Positions 1 to 6,909 of a stretch of 64,000 nucleotides of DNA are shown in pieces. Source of the stretch: Synechococcus lacustris (GTDB lineage: Bacteria > Cyanobacteriota > Cyanobacteriia > PCC-6307 > Cyanobiaceae); assembly GCA_903943975.1 (NCBI GenBank), contig CAJAQB010000019.1:1-64000 (forward strand), written 5' to 3'. The notes under the pieces are model-generated. The model ran no database searches. It was given only the letters and a program-made list of their open reading frames with translations, and was not told the DNA's origin. Position 1 is the stretch's first letter. Every line of letters starts with the position of its first letter. Both the position numbers and the translations under genes were made by a program.

Positions 1-119
1 ATCCTGGTGTCCATGGCGCAGTGGTCCCACACCGATCCATCTCGAACTCGGAGGTGAAACACTGCAGCGGCAACGATAGTTGGGGGGTAGCCCCCTGCAA
101 AAATAGCTCGATGCCAGGT
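1..119 (+). rRNA. rrf: 5S ribosomal RNA
   Basis: Structural RNA of the large ribosomal subunit. The terminal helix is visible: CCTGGTGT at 3-10 pairs with ATGCCAGG at 111-118 (one G-U and one U-G pair). The internal stretch with CGAACTCGGAGGTGAAAC is the conserved 5S loop region. The window opens at or within a base of the 5' end, so this is the tail of an rRNA operon whose 16S and 23S genes lie upstream of the window. Confidence 0.95.
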
Positions 120-142
120 AAAAATTTCTCTTTTTTTTAATT

Positions 143-171
143 AGCCACCCCGATGGGGTGGCTTTTTTTTT
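143..171 (+). terminator. Rho-independent terminator of the rRNA operon
   Basis: A perfect 9-bp stem (AGCCACCCC at 143-151, GGGGTGGCT at 155-163) with a GAT loop is followed by a run of T. It sits 24 bases after the 5S gene and is the expected end of the rRNA transcript. Confidence 0.9.
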
Positions 172-206
172 GACCTATTAGAATAATCCAGCTAGTTCCC
201 AGAGCC

Positions 207-596
207 ATGGCAGTACAGAGCGTCGCTGAATTTGTTTCGAAGCTTTCCACAAACCAGGCCCTGCGTGATCGCCTTGAAGACGCCAACTTGGCTGAATTGC
301 TGGCCATTGCCCGCGACCATGATCTGCACTTCGGTCAGGCTGATCAGCTCTATGCCCATGCCAAGCACTCCCTTGAGCTCTGGGGCACTGCCCCTGCCGT
401 GAGTGATGAGGCCGATCAGGCTGATCAGGCAGTCGCTGATTTTATTGGCAAGGTGGCTAAGGACCCAGGCCTTAAGGCAGAACTTGAGTCGGCAGACCTG
501 GAACAGTTGCTTTCCCTGGCCAAGGCCCATGGCCTAGACCTCGGCAATGCCGATGACCTCTATGCCACGGCAAAAGCCAGCATGGAAATCTGGTGA
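207..596 (+). CDS. Tandem Nif11-domain protein (129 aa)
   Basis: The protein consists of two copies of one helical unit, residues about 1-59 and 73-129. Both copies share a (V)A-F-x-x-K-(V/L) start, an alternating L-x-x-L-L-x-(I/L)-A core, a D/N-ADxLYA segment and an M/L-E-(I/L)-W end. This is the pattern of the Nif11 family (PF07862), known in cyanobacteria as N-terminal domains of RiPP precursors and as stand-alone proteins of unknown role. No GG or AG cleavage site and no Cys/Ser/Thr-rich core peptide follows, so a lanthipeptide precursor role is not supported. The ATG follows the rRNA terminator by 35 bp. A second Nif11-like gene lies downstream. Function unknown. Confidence 0.8.
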   Translation: MAVQSVAEFVSKLSTNQALRDRLEDANLAELLAIARDHDLHFGQADQLYAHAKHSLELWGTAPAVSDEADQADQAVADFIGKVAKDPGLKAELESADLEQLLSLAKAHGLDLGNADDLYATAKASMEIW

Positions 597-761
597 TCCG
601 CTGGGGCCTGCTGCCATGGGCTTGCTGCCAGGCTGTCGCTATAGCTATTGCTTCGACCTTGGCAGTCTCTGGGCTGTAGCGGCACTTCAAAACAGCTCTT
701 TAAAACAGATTTAAACCATCTCTGTTATACAAGGACAATCACCACCCCAGATCTGATTCTG

Positions 762-1019
762 ATGAGCCAAGCCAACCTGGACCTTTTCCTTGCCGAAGCC
801 AGAAAGGACCTGGCCCTTAGCGATAAACTGCGGGCCGCCAAATCCCATGAGGAATTGCTGAACCTGGCCACTGAACATGGCCATAAACTTTGCAAGGCCA
901 CTGTTATTCGCCATCATCTGCACCGCCTAGCTGGTCGCAGTGATGCTGAACTGGAAGAACTTAGCGAGAATCTTTACAACGACGATTTTGGCTCCGTTTT
1001 TCTTGGCAAATTGATCTGA
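762..1019 (+). CDS. Single-domain Nif11-like protein (85 aa)
   Basis: The N-terminal 45 residues follow the Nif11 pattern: LDLFLAEARKDLALSDKLRA, then EELLNLATEHG. The C-terminal half is a different, His- and acid-rich helical stretch. I chose the ATG at 762 because the family motif begins right after it; an in-frame start at 648 would add 38 residues without family character. It lies 165 bp after the tandem Nif11 gene on the same strand, so the two are probably paralogues. No modification enzyme or transporter is nearby. Function unknown. Confidence 0.7.
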   Translation: MSQANLDLFLAEARKDLALSDKLRAAKSHEELLNLATEHGHKLCKATVIRHHLHRLAGRSDAELEELSENLYNDDFGSVFLGKLI

Positions 1020-1065
1020 GCTGGTTGATATTCAATTTTGAGCTGCTATATGCTCAAACATGAAA

Positions 1066-1093
1066 AACTCCCTGGGGCGAGCTCCAGGGAGTT
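1066..1093 (+). terminator. Hairpin terminator after the Nif11 pair
   Basis: A perfect 10-bp inverted repeat (AACTCCCTGG at 1066-1075, CCAGGGAGTT at 1084-1093) surrounds an 8-nt loop. It begins 47 bases after the second Nif11 stop. The T-run after it is weak (TTCTTA), while an A-run precedes it, so it could also work for the opposite strand. Confidence 0.65.
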
Positions 1094-1194
1094 CTTAGCA
1101 TGTTAAATTAGTATCTCAGTTGTTTTCGGTTAGCATTTTAGGCTGTTTTTTGGTAGGTATTGTGAATTAGCATGTTGAGTCATTGTTTTCGGCC

Positions 1195-1298
1195 AGCATG
1201 TTGAGCAAGCATATTTAATCAGCATATTGATCAAGCATATTGAATCAGCATATTGAATCAGCATATTGATCAAGCATATTGAATCAGCATATTGAATC
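1195..1298. repeat. 13-bp tandem repeat, eight units
   Basis: Eight consecutive 13-base units fill this stretch. The first two are diverged (agcatgttgagca, agcatatttaatc). The next six alternate as one agcatattgatca followed by two agcatattgaatc, twice over, giving a 39-bp higher-order period. Single related units (TTAGCATGTTGAGT) also lie just upstream near 1168. The array is A+T-rich in a G+C-rich genome. The gene-free stretch 1020-1360 holds only this array and the hairpin at 1066-1093. Confidence 0.85.
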
Positions 1299-1360
1299 GC
1301 TCGCGATATTTTGACATGTTGTATCGGCATGGGCATTTATTTCGCCAGGAAGCTATTTGA

Positions 1361-1921
1361 TTAGGGGACCATTTCACTGTTGTATTCGTTGAAGCTTTCG
1401 TTGCGCCTTGTGCTGCCTTCCTTGCCCTGGGGTGCAGCCAGGCCAGTGGCTTTGGCGAGGGCCTGCTCCACTTCAGCTTCTTTTATCAACCCTTGGCCGT
1501 TAAACAACACTGCCCCATCGCTAGCCAGCACCAGGATTTGCGGTACCACCCCTGACCAGTAGTGGGAAGGATCATCCAGGGGGGCCTTCGGATCCAGCTG
1601 GTAGGGATCACTGGGTAAGGCAATGAGCTCCACGGCGTTGCCCCAACGGCCCTGTAGGTCGGAAAGTAGCGGCGCAAAATTCTTGCTGGCGGCGCTGTCA
1701 TCTAGATAAAAGGCCAGCAACACCGGTCGGCCAGCTGCCTGGGCATCCGCCAAAGTGGTGCGCGGCGGCACCAGGGCGCCGTTGCCGGCGTAGAGGGCAA
1801 AGATGTTGCCGTCATAGCTGTTGGTGTCCCGGTCTGCCCAGGCGCAGCTGCCGCCGCCCAGCAGCAATCCCAGGGCCAGGAGTAGCGAGATCAGTTTCTG
1901 GGTTAGCGATAAAAGCTTCAA
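1361..1921 (-). CDS. Thioredoxin-like lumenal protein, putative photosystem I accumulation factor family
   Basis: The 186-aa product starts with a cleavable signal peptide (hydrophobic core about residues 9-24, Ala-Trp-Ala at 27-29), so it should act in the thylakoid lumen or periplasm. The mature part begins with the segment YDGNIFALYAGNGALVPP and has a thioredoxin-like fold (PVLLAFYLDD, later VPQILVLASDG). The redox CxxC is absent; SAAS occupies the place, so it is unlikely to be a disulfide reductase. I recall this family as a cyanobacterial thylakoid PSI accumulation factor; that name is from memory and moderate in certainty. Its start overlaps the stop of the DUF3685 gene upstream by 4 bp, suggesting co-translation. 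Confidence 0.7.
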   Translation of the reverse strand: MKLLSLTQKLISLLLALGLLLGGGSCAWADRDTNSYDGNIFALYAGNGALVPPRTTLADAQAAGRPVLLAFYLDDSAASKNFAPLLSDLQGRWGNAVELIALPSDPYQLDPKAPLDDPSHYWSGVVPQILVLASDGAVLFNGQGLIKEAEVEQALAKATGLAAPQGKEGSTRRNESFNEYNSEMVP

Positions 1922-3573
1922 GGACGCTCGCTGGAGATGGGGGCATTCTGCAACCCTCGCCCCAGCCCCTGGAGGATCCCCCGGCCGATCAGGCCAATGG
2001 CGCGACCCACAACCCGGGTGAGCAGCAGCACCATCAGCGTGCCCAGCCGATTAAGCAGCAGCAGCACCTGGGGGGCCAGGGCATCACGGGCCTCCAGCAG
2101 CAGCGTGATCGCCTGCTGCCACCAGCTCAGTTGGCGCAGCTCCCCGTCCCGCGGTTCCAGCACCGTGGTGGGCTGGATCAGGCCCTGATCTAGGCCATAG
2201 AACAAGCGCCGACTTTCGTAGATCGCCACCGGCCGTTCAAACAGGGTTTGCCAGCGTTCCCTGCTGTTGATTTGGTTGCGCAGCCGTTCCAATTCGCGGG
2301 TGGGCAGCAGGCTGGGCAGCAGCAGCGTGCGGCGTAATTCCGGCCAGCCACTGCAGGCCTCCAGCAGCTGGCGGGCGATCAGTTCAGCGTTACGCACCAC
2401 CCAATTACTGAGCAGCAGCTGTAGATGCAACAGCGCCCGTGGTTCATCGGGGGCCAGCAGTTGACCATCCACCAGCAGTGGCCGCCCCTCCAGCAGGGCC
2501 CTAAGGCTGGGCAGCAGATCTGGCAATTCCGGATCCTCCTGTTGCAACTGGGCGCCACTGACCAGGGCCTGTCCCAGGGGCAACAGTTCTCCGTCCCGGG
2601 GCAGTTGGGTGTAGGCGCCCACTAGGGCTTGCAGGGCCCGCTCCCGCAGTAATGGTTGCTGATCTGCCCAGAGGTTTTGTTGTTCGCCCGCTGCCGTTGA
2701 CCCAGCCAGGCTTTGCTGCAGGCGCTGCACCAACTGGCGAAATTCGCTCAGCAGGGCTTCAAACAGGGCAGCGCGCCGTTCGTTTGTAAGGGCCTCCAGG
2801 GCCAGCAATTGACCCCCATTGCTTTCGCCTAGGGCAGCGCAGGCCAGGGCTAGGCGTTCCTCCAGGCTTTGCAGCACCGCCAGGCCGCCGCGGTCGGCCA
2901 GCACGATTTCCACTGCCCCTGTTCGTTTCTGCTGGCTTTGCTCGGCCCTGGCCACCGCCGGGCTGGGCTGGGGGGGGTGCTGGCCCCAAAGGATCAGCAG
3001 CACCTGGCGGGCCATTGCCAATTCCCGCAGCCGCCCGGCCGCCACCCAGGCGCTGAGCCCTTGGCGGGGCTGGCGGCTGAGCCACTGCTGCAGCGCTTCG
3101 GCTTCGGCATCAATCTGCTCGAGGCCACTGCGCAGGAGCCAGGCGCCGAGCCCCTGGGGGGCTGGTTCTGGCGCTGGGGCCACCTCAACCAGCTGTACCA
3201 CCCGGCCCCCTGCCAGCAGCAGATTCACGGCCTTGAGCAGCGCCTCGCTGCTGGGCGCCTCCAGTAGCCCCTCCGCCGGCAGCCGCAGCAACAGCTCTTG
3301 GCTGTATCTGCGCCGGGCTGCTAATACCAGTAGCAATGGCGCTGACCCCAGCCGCTGGCGCCACAGCTTCAATTCATGCTGCAGCTGGGCTGGCTCCAGT
3401 TCCTCCGCCAGGATCCAGATCAGCAGTTGCAAACCCCTTGGGGCTTGCTCAACGGCCTTGGCCCCCACAAACAGGCGCAGTTCTGGTTGTTTTTGGGTAA
3501 GTAGTCGGCTGAGGCCATCGGCCTGCCAGCCCTCGGCGATCAGCCCAATGGCGGGGGAAGTTGTTGGCGCCAT
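1918..3573 (-). CDS. DUF3685 (Ycf55-like) protein
   Basis: A 551-aa cyanobacterial protein. Residues about 1-125 resemble a response-regulator receiver (start IGLIAEGWQADGLSRLL, then LIWILAEE, LLVLAARRR, EGLLEAPSSEALLKAVNLLL) but lack a clear phospho-acceptor Asp. The rest is Leu/Gln/Arg-rich and helical, ending in hydrophobic segments near residues 500-540, which suggests membrane contact at the C-terminus. This architecture matches DUF3685, the family of plastid Ycf55. Role unknown. It is the first gene of a two-gene unit with the thioredoxin-like gene (4-bp overlap), and lies just downstream of the Fur-type regulator on the same strand. Confidence 0.75.
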   Translation of the reverse strand: MAPTTSPAIGLIAEGWQADGLSRLLTQKQPELRLFVGAKAVEQAPRGLQLLIWILAEELEPAQLQHELKLWRQRLGSAPLLLVLAARRRYSQELLLRLPAEGLLEAPSSEALLKAVNLLLAGGRVVQLVEVAPAPEPAPQGLGAWLLRSGLEQIDAEAEALQQWLSRQPRQGLSAWVAAGRLRELAMARQVLLILWGQHPPQPSPAVARAEQSQQKRTGAVEIVLADRGGLAVLQSLEERLALACAALGESNGGQLLALEALTNERRAALFEALLSEFRQLVQRLQQSLAGSTAAGEQQNLWADQQPLLRERALQALVGAYTQLPRDGELLPLGQALVSGAQLQQEDPELPDLLPSLRALLEGRPLLVDGQLLAPDEPRALLHLQLLLSNWVVRNAELIARQLLEACSGWPELRRTLLLPSLLPTRELERLRNQINSRERWQTLFERPVAIYESRRLFYGLDQGLIQPTTVLEPRDGELRQLSWWQQAITLLLEARDALAPQVLLLLNRLGTLMVLLLTRVVGRAIGLIGRGILQGLGRGLQNAPISSERP

Positions 3574-3578
3574 CGGTG

Positions 3579-4028
3579 TCAGCGGGGGCGGCCCTGGAGG
3601 TGTAGGCGGTAGCTCTCGATCTTGTAGCCGGTGCTGGCTTCAATCTGCTCCAGCAACTCTGCGGGCAACTGGATATCTAGGTCTTGGATCGTGCCGCTGG
3701 CTAGGCAGGTGATGTGGCTGTGGGGATCAGCCCGATGGCCATAGAGCCTGCCAGTGGCTTTCTCGAGGCATTCGATCACCCCATGGCTATGCAGCGATTC
3801 GAGGTTTTGGTACACCGAGGTATGGCCGATACGGCGCCCATCGGCATTCAGCTGCTCAAATATGTCCCTGGCGCTGAGATGGTCACCGCTGCGCCAAAGG
3901 ATTTCCAGCACCAACTTGCGCTGCTGGCTCAGCCGTAATCCCTGCTGCCTACAAAGCCTGAAAGCCTCTTCCAGCCCAGCCTTAAACGCTGAAGGGCGAA
4001 CGGCGGTGGCGAGTAACGTCTCTGTCAT
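3579..4028 (-). CDS. Fur/PerR-family transcriptional regulator
   Basis: A 149-aa Fur-fold repressor. The winged-helix part covers residues about 20-90, with recognition helix GHTSVYQNLESLHSHGVIE. The dimerisation part carries the metal-site motif DPHSHITC near residue 103. The structural-zinc cysteines are not intact: the first pair reads CLAS and no CxxC occurs near the C-terminus. That is more like cyanobacterial PerR-type members than Zur. Its regulon cannot be read from the sequence. The DUF3685 gene follows 5 bp downstream, so the three genes may share a transcript. Confidence 0.8.
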   Translation of the reverse strand: MTETLLATAVRPSAFKAGLEEAFRLCRQQGLRLSQQRKLVLEILWRSGDHLSARDIFEQLNADGRRIGHTSVYQNLESLHSHGVIECLEKATGRLYGHRADPHSHITCLASGTIQDLDIQLPAELLEQIEASTGYKIESYRLHLQGRPR

Positions 4029-4061
4029 TGTCTATATCATATGGGCCCAGCAAGGGGGACC

Positions 4062-4835
4062 TCAGCAGGGGCGGCTTTGGCCTTGGGCGATGGCGGGGTC
4101 CTGTAGCCGCGCCGGCCCGATTGCCTGCAGCGCTTCCGCCAGGTTCACGGTGCCGTCATAGAGGGCCCTTCCCACGATCACCGCCGCCACCCCCAGCGGC
4201 TCCAGGGGCAGCAGGCTGAGTAGATCGGCCAGGTCGCCGATGCCGCCTGAGGCGATCACCGGAATTGAGCTGGCCGCCGCCATCGAGCGCAGCGCCTCCA
4301 GGTTCGGACCCGCCAGGGTGCCGTCCGTGGCAATGTCTGTGCTGATGATTGCCGCCACCCCTGAGCCCTCAAAGCTGGCGGCCAGTTCCGTGGCGGCAAC
4401 GCTGCTTTGTTCCAGCCAGCCGCGGGTGGCCACCTGGCCCTTGTTGGCATCGATCCCCACCAGGATCCGGCCCGGATGGCGTTCCGCCAGCTGCAGCACC
4501 AGGGCCGGTTGTTCCACGGCCACGGTGCCCAGGATCACCCGCTCAATCCCCAAGGCGAGCAGTTCCTCCGCCCGGTTAACGCTGCGCACTCCGCCCCCCA
4601 ACTGCACCGGAATTTCCAAGGCGGCAGTGATCGCCCGAATTGCTTGATCATTCAGCGGTTGGCCGGTTTTAGCCCCATCAAGATCCACCAGATGCAGCCG
4701 TTCGGCCCCCTGCCGTTGCCATTCCAGGGCCTGGGCCACGGGGTCATCGCTGAAGCGGGTCACCTGGCCGTAGTCCCCCTGGTGCAGGCGCACGCAATGG
4801 CCTTCGAGCAGGTCGATGGCGGGAATGATCTGCAT
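4062..4835 (-). CDS. hisA: Phosphoribosylformimino-AICAR-ribotide isomerase (HisA)
   Basis: Catalyses the ProFAR to PRFAR Amadori isomerisation, the fourth step of histidine synthesis, in the cytosol. The 257-aa length is standard for this half-barrel pair. Family features are visible: the start [20 protein letters not shown] with the catalytic Asp in PAIDL, the phosphate loop QLGGGVRS, a second phosphate site near VIASGGIG, and [12 protein letters not shown] with the second catalytic Asp. It ends 33 bp before the Fur-like gene on the same strand. Another histidine gene, hisZ, lies some 39 kb away, so the pathway is dispersed. Confidence 0.97.
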   Translation of the reverse strand: MQIIPAIDLLEGHCVRLHQGDYGQVTRFSDDPVAQALEWQRQGAERLHLVDLDGAKTGQPLNDQAIRAITAALEIPVQLGGGVRSVNRAEELLALGIERVILGTVAVEQPALVLQLAERHPGRILVGIDANKGQVATRGWLEQSSVAATELAASFEGSGVAAIISTDIATDGTLAGPNLEALRSMAAASSIPVIASGGIGDLADLLSLLPLEPLGVAAVIVGRALYDGTVNLAEALQAIGPARLQDPAIAQGQSRPC

Positions 4836-4862
4836 CGGCTGGGGCTGGCTTTCTCCTATCTT

Positions 4863-4910
4863 CCCCGCCGCCGGCCCCGCCCGCCGCCGGCCCCGCCCGC
4901 CGCCGGCCCC
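4863..4910. repeat. GC-only short tandem repeat
   Basis: Between hisA and the epimerase gene, a 12-base unit (ccccgccgccgg) is followed by two identical 16-base units (ccccgcccgccgccgg) and a partial one. It is built only of C and G, and probably arose by slippage. Confidence 0.75.
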
Positions 4911-4968
4911 AGCCCACAGTTGACCCGGCTGGCCCGTTTGAATAGCGCCCAGTTAGTGGCCTTTGCTG

Positions 4969-5886
4969 ATGAAGATCCTGGTGATGGGCGGCACCCGCTT
5001 CATCGGTAAGCCCCTGGTGGGTCAGTTGTTGGCGGCGGGCCACCAGCTGAGCCTTTTTACCCGCGGTAAACAGCCGATCCCCGCAGGGGTGGAGCACCTG
5101 CGGGGCGATCGCAGCAGCGCCGAGGGGCTTGGGGCGCTGCAGGGACGCAGTTTTGATGTGATCATCGACAGTTCTGGCCGCGAGTTGGAGGACAGCCGCG
5201 CTGTGCTGGAACGCACCGGCGCCCCCAGCCATCGGTTTGTGTATGTGAGTTCGGCAGGGGTTTATGCCGACAGTGAGCTCTGGCCCCTCAACGAGGACTC
5301 CCCCACCGATCCGGCCAGCCGCCACGCCGGCAAGCTCCGCACCGAAGCCTGGCTGCGGGCCGAAGGCATTCCCTTCACCAGCTTTCGCCCCACCTACATC
5401 ATTGGTCCGGGCAACTACAACCCGGTGGAGAGTTGGTTCTTTGAGCGGATCGTCCGGGGCCAGCCGCTGCCCCTGCCGGGGGATGGCAGCACGATCACCC
5501 AGCTGGGCCACGTGGCAGACCTGGCCACCGCCATGGCCCGCTGCCTGGAGGTGGAAACCGCTGCCAATCGGATTTACAACTGCACGGGCCGCCAGGGCAT
5601 CAGCTTCCGGGGCTTGGTGGCTGCCGCGGCCAGGGCCTGTGGCAGGGATCCCCAAAGCGTGGAGATCCGCAGTTTTGATCCGGCGCGGCTCGATCCAAAG
5701 GCCCGTAAGGCTTTCCCCCTGCGCCTAAATCATTTCCTCACCGATGTGCATCGGCTTGAGCGGGAGCTGGCCTGGAGCCCGGCCTACGACCTGGAGGCAG
5801 CCCTGGCGGACAGCTATGCCAATGACTACGCCCTACGGCCGCCAGCCCCCTCTGATTTCAGTGCTGATGAGGCGCTCTGGACGTAG
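4969..5886 (+). CDS. NAD-dependent epimerase/dehydratase, CSP41-like
   Basis: A 305-aa short-chain dehydrogenase/reductase of the extended, atypical type. The Rossmann motif is KILVMGGTRFIG at the N-terminus. FVYVSSAGVYA gives the Ser/Tyr region, but the usual YxxxK reads HAGKLRTE, as in the chloroplast stem-loop-binding proteins CSP41. RPTYIIGPGNYNPVESWFFERI is also typical of that group, which binds RNA and supports plastid transcription and ribosomes. ATG at 4969 was preferred over TTG at 4963 because the Rossmann strand starts there. The 3' end overlaps pgsA, on the other strand, by 61 bp. Confidence 0.85.
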   Translation: MKILVMGGTRFIGKPLVGQLLAAGHQLSLFTRGKQPIPAGVEHLRGDRSSAEGLGALQGRSFDVIIDSSGRELEDSRAVLERTGAPSHRFVYVSSAGVYADSELWPLNEDSPTDPASRHAGKLRTEAWLRAEGIPFTSFRPTYIIGPGNYNPVESWFFERIVRGQPLPLPGDGSTITQLGHVADLATAMARCLEVETAANRIYNCTGRQGISFRGLVAAAARACGRDPQSVEIRSFDPARLDPKARKAFPLRLNHFLTDVHRLERELAWSPAYDLEAALADSYANDYALRPPAPSDFSADEALWT

Positions 5887-6398
5887 CCCCAGGCAGAGCT
5901 GAGCGCCAGCCCTAACCCCGGCCAGAACAGCCACCAACCAAGGCTATGGAGCTGGGGGGCGGCGGCCCCGGGCCAGAGCAACAGCAGCAACGAGGCGAAT
6001 TGCAGGATCGTTTTGGCCTTGCCCCCCAGGGAGGCCGGGCCGCCACTGCCCTGGCCACTGCGCCAGCCTGAAATCAGCAGTTCCCTGGCCAGCAGCAGCC
6101 ATACGGCCCAGAGCGGCAGGCTGCCGTTGGCCGCCAACCAAAGCAGCGGGGCGCTGATCAGGATTTTGTCGGTGAGCGGGTCTAGCTGCGCCCCCCAGGG
6201 GCTGCCCCCGCCCGCCCGCCGCGCCAGCCAGCCATCGGCCGCATCACTTATCCCCCCCAGCAGCAGCAGACCCCAAGCAAACCAGCCCCAGCCGAGGCTG
6301 AGGGCCGCCAGCAGCGGTAGGCCCAGGGCGCCCCGCGCCAGGGTTATCCCATCGGCTAGGCGACGGAGGGCTGGCTTGTTTGAGCTGGTGCTGGTCAT
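5826..6398 (-). CDS. pgsA: CDP-diacylglycerol-glycerol-3-phosphate phosphatidyltransferase
   Basis: Makes phosphatidylglycerol phosphate from CDP-diacylglycerol and glycerol 3-phosphate in the membrane; phosphatidylglycerol is the only phospholipid of thylakoids. The CDP-alcohol phosphotransferase motif D-x2-D-G-x2-A-R-x8-G-x3-D-x3-D is complete (DAADGWLAR ... GAQLDPLTD, residues about 52-77). Several Leu/Trp-rich membrane helices surround it. The 190-aa length is usual. The last 61 bp run antisense to the 3' end of the CSP41-like gene, covering the non-conserved Ser/Gly/Arg tail. Confidence 0.93.
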   Translation of the reverse strand: MTSTSSNKPALRRLADGITLARGALGLPLLAALSLGWGWFAWGLLLLGGISDAADGWLARRAGGGSPWGAQLDPLTDKILISAPLLWLAANGSLPLWAVWLLLARELLISGWRSGQGSGGPASLGGKAKTILQFASLLLLLWPGAAAPQLHSLGWWLFWPGLGLALSSAWGYVQSASSALKSEGAGGRRA

Positions 6399-6433
6399 GG
6401 GCCCTGCAGAATGCCGTTAATTGCAATCAGCCC

Positions 6434-6901
6434 ATGGTGGTGCAGCGCTCCGTGGCCCAGGTGATGACTGCCCCAGTGATCAGCGTGGGACCCGACACGC
6501 CCCTGCAGGAGGCCGTGCAGTTGATGAGCAGCCACCACATCAGTGGCTTGCCGGTGGTGGCTGCCGATGGGGTGTTGGTGGGGGAACTCACCGAACAGGA
6601 ATTAATGGTGCGTGAAAGTGGTTTTGACGCCGGCCCCTATGTGCTGCTGCTGGACAGCGTCATCTACCTAAGGAATCCCCTCGGTTGGGACAAAGAGGTG
6701 CACCAGGTGCTGGGTAACACCGTTGGCGAATTGATGGGAAGCCATCCCCATAGCTGCGGCCCTGAGTTGAGCCTCTCCCAGGCCGCCCGCCTGCTCCATG
6801 ACCGCCGCACCCAGCGCTTGGTGGTGGTGGACGCTGACCAGCGGCCCGTAGGGGTGCTCACCCGCGGTGATGTGGTGCGCGCCCTGGCCGAATCGGCTTG
6901 A
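6434..6901 (+). CDS. CBS-domain pair protein
   Basis: A 155-aa stand-alone Bateman module. The first CBS domain covers about residues 6-60 (VAQVMTAPVISVGPDTPLQE, HHISGLPVV), the second about 98-155 (VGELMGSHPHSC, RTQRLVVVD, RPVGVLTRGDVV). Such proteins bind adenosine nucleotides and regulate partner enzymes or transporters; thioredoxin-regulating CBSX proteins are a known plant type. The partner cannot be told from context. The ATG at 6434 was chosen because upstream in-frame sequence reads into the pgsA promoter side without CBS character. Confidence 0.9.
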   Translation: MVVQRSVAQVMTAPVISVGPDTPLQEAVQLMSSHHISGLPVVAADGVLVGELTEQELMVRESGFDAGPYVLLLDSVIYLRNPLGWDKEVHQVLGNTVGELMGSHPHSCGPELSLSQAARLLHDRRTQRLVVVDADQRPVGVLTRGDVVRALAESA

Positions 6902-6909
6902 AGCTTGGC

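Noticed and set aside
1130-1336. Minus-strand 68-codon frame with repeated QYADSICLINMLI units
   Set aside because: It is only the translation of the 13-bp repeat (three units give 39 bp, 13 codons). No ribosome site or family similarity.
2819-3712. Long plus-strand frame opposite the DUF3685 gene
   Set aside because: Ser/Arg/Ala-rich shadow of a G+C-rich gene; the minus-strand protein has clear family character.
4744-5655. 303-codon minus-strand frame across the hisA start and the CSP41-like gene
   Set aside because: It merges the end of one shadow with another, and both real genes in the area have strong motifs.
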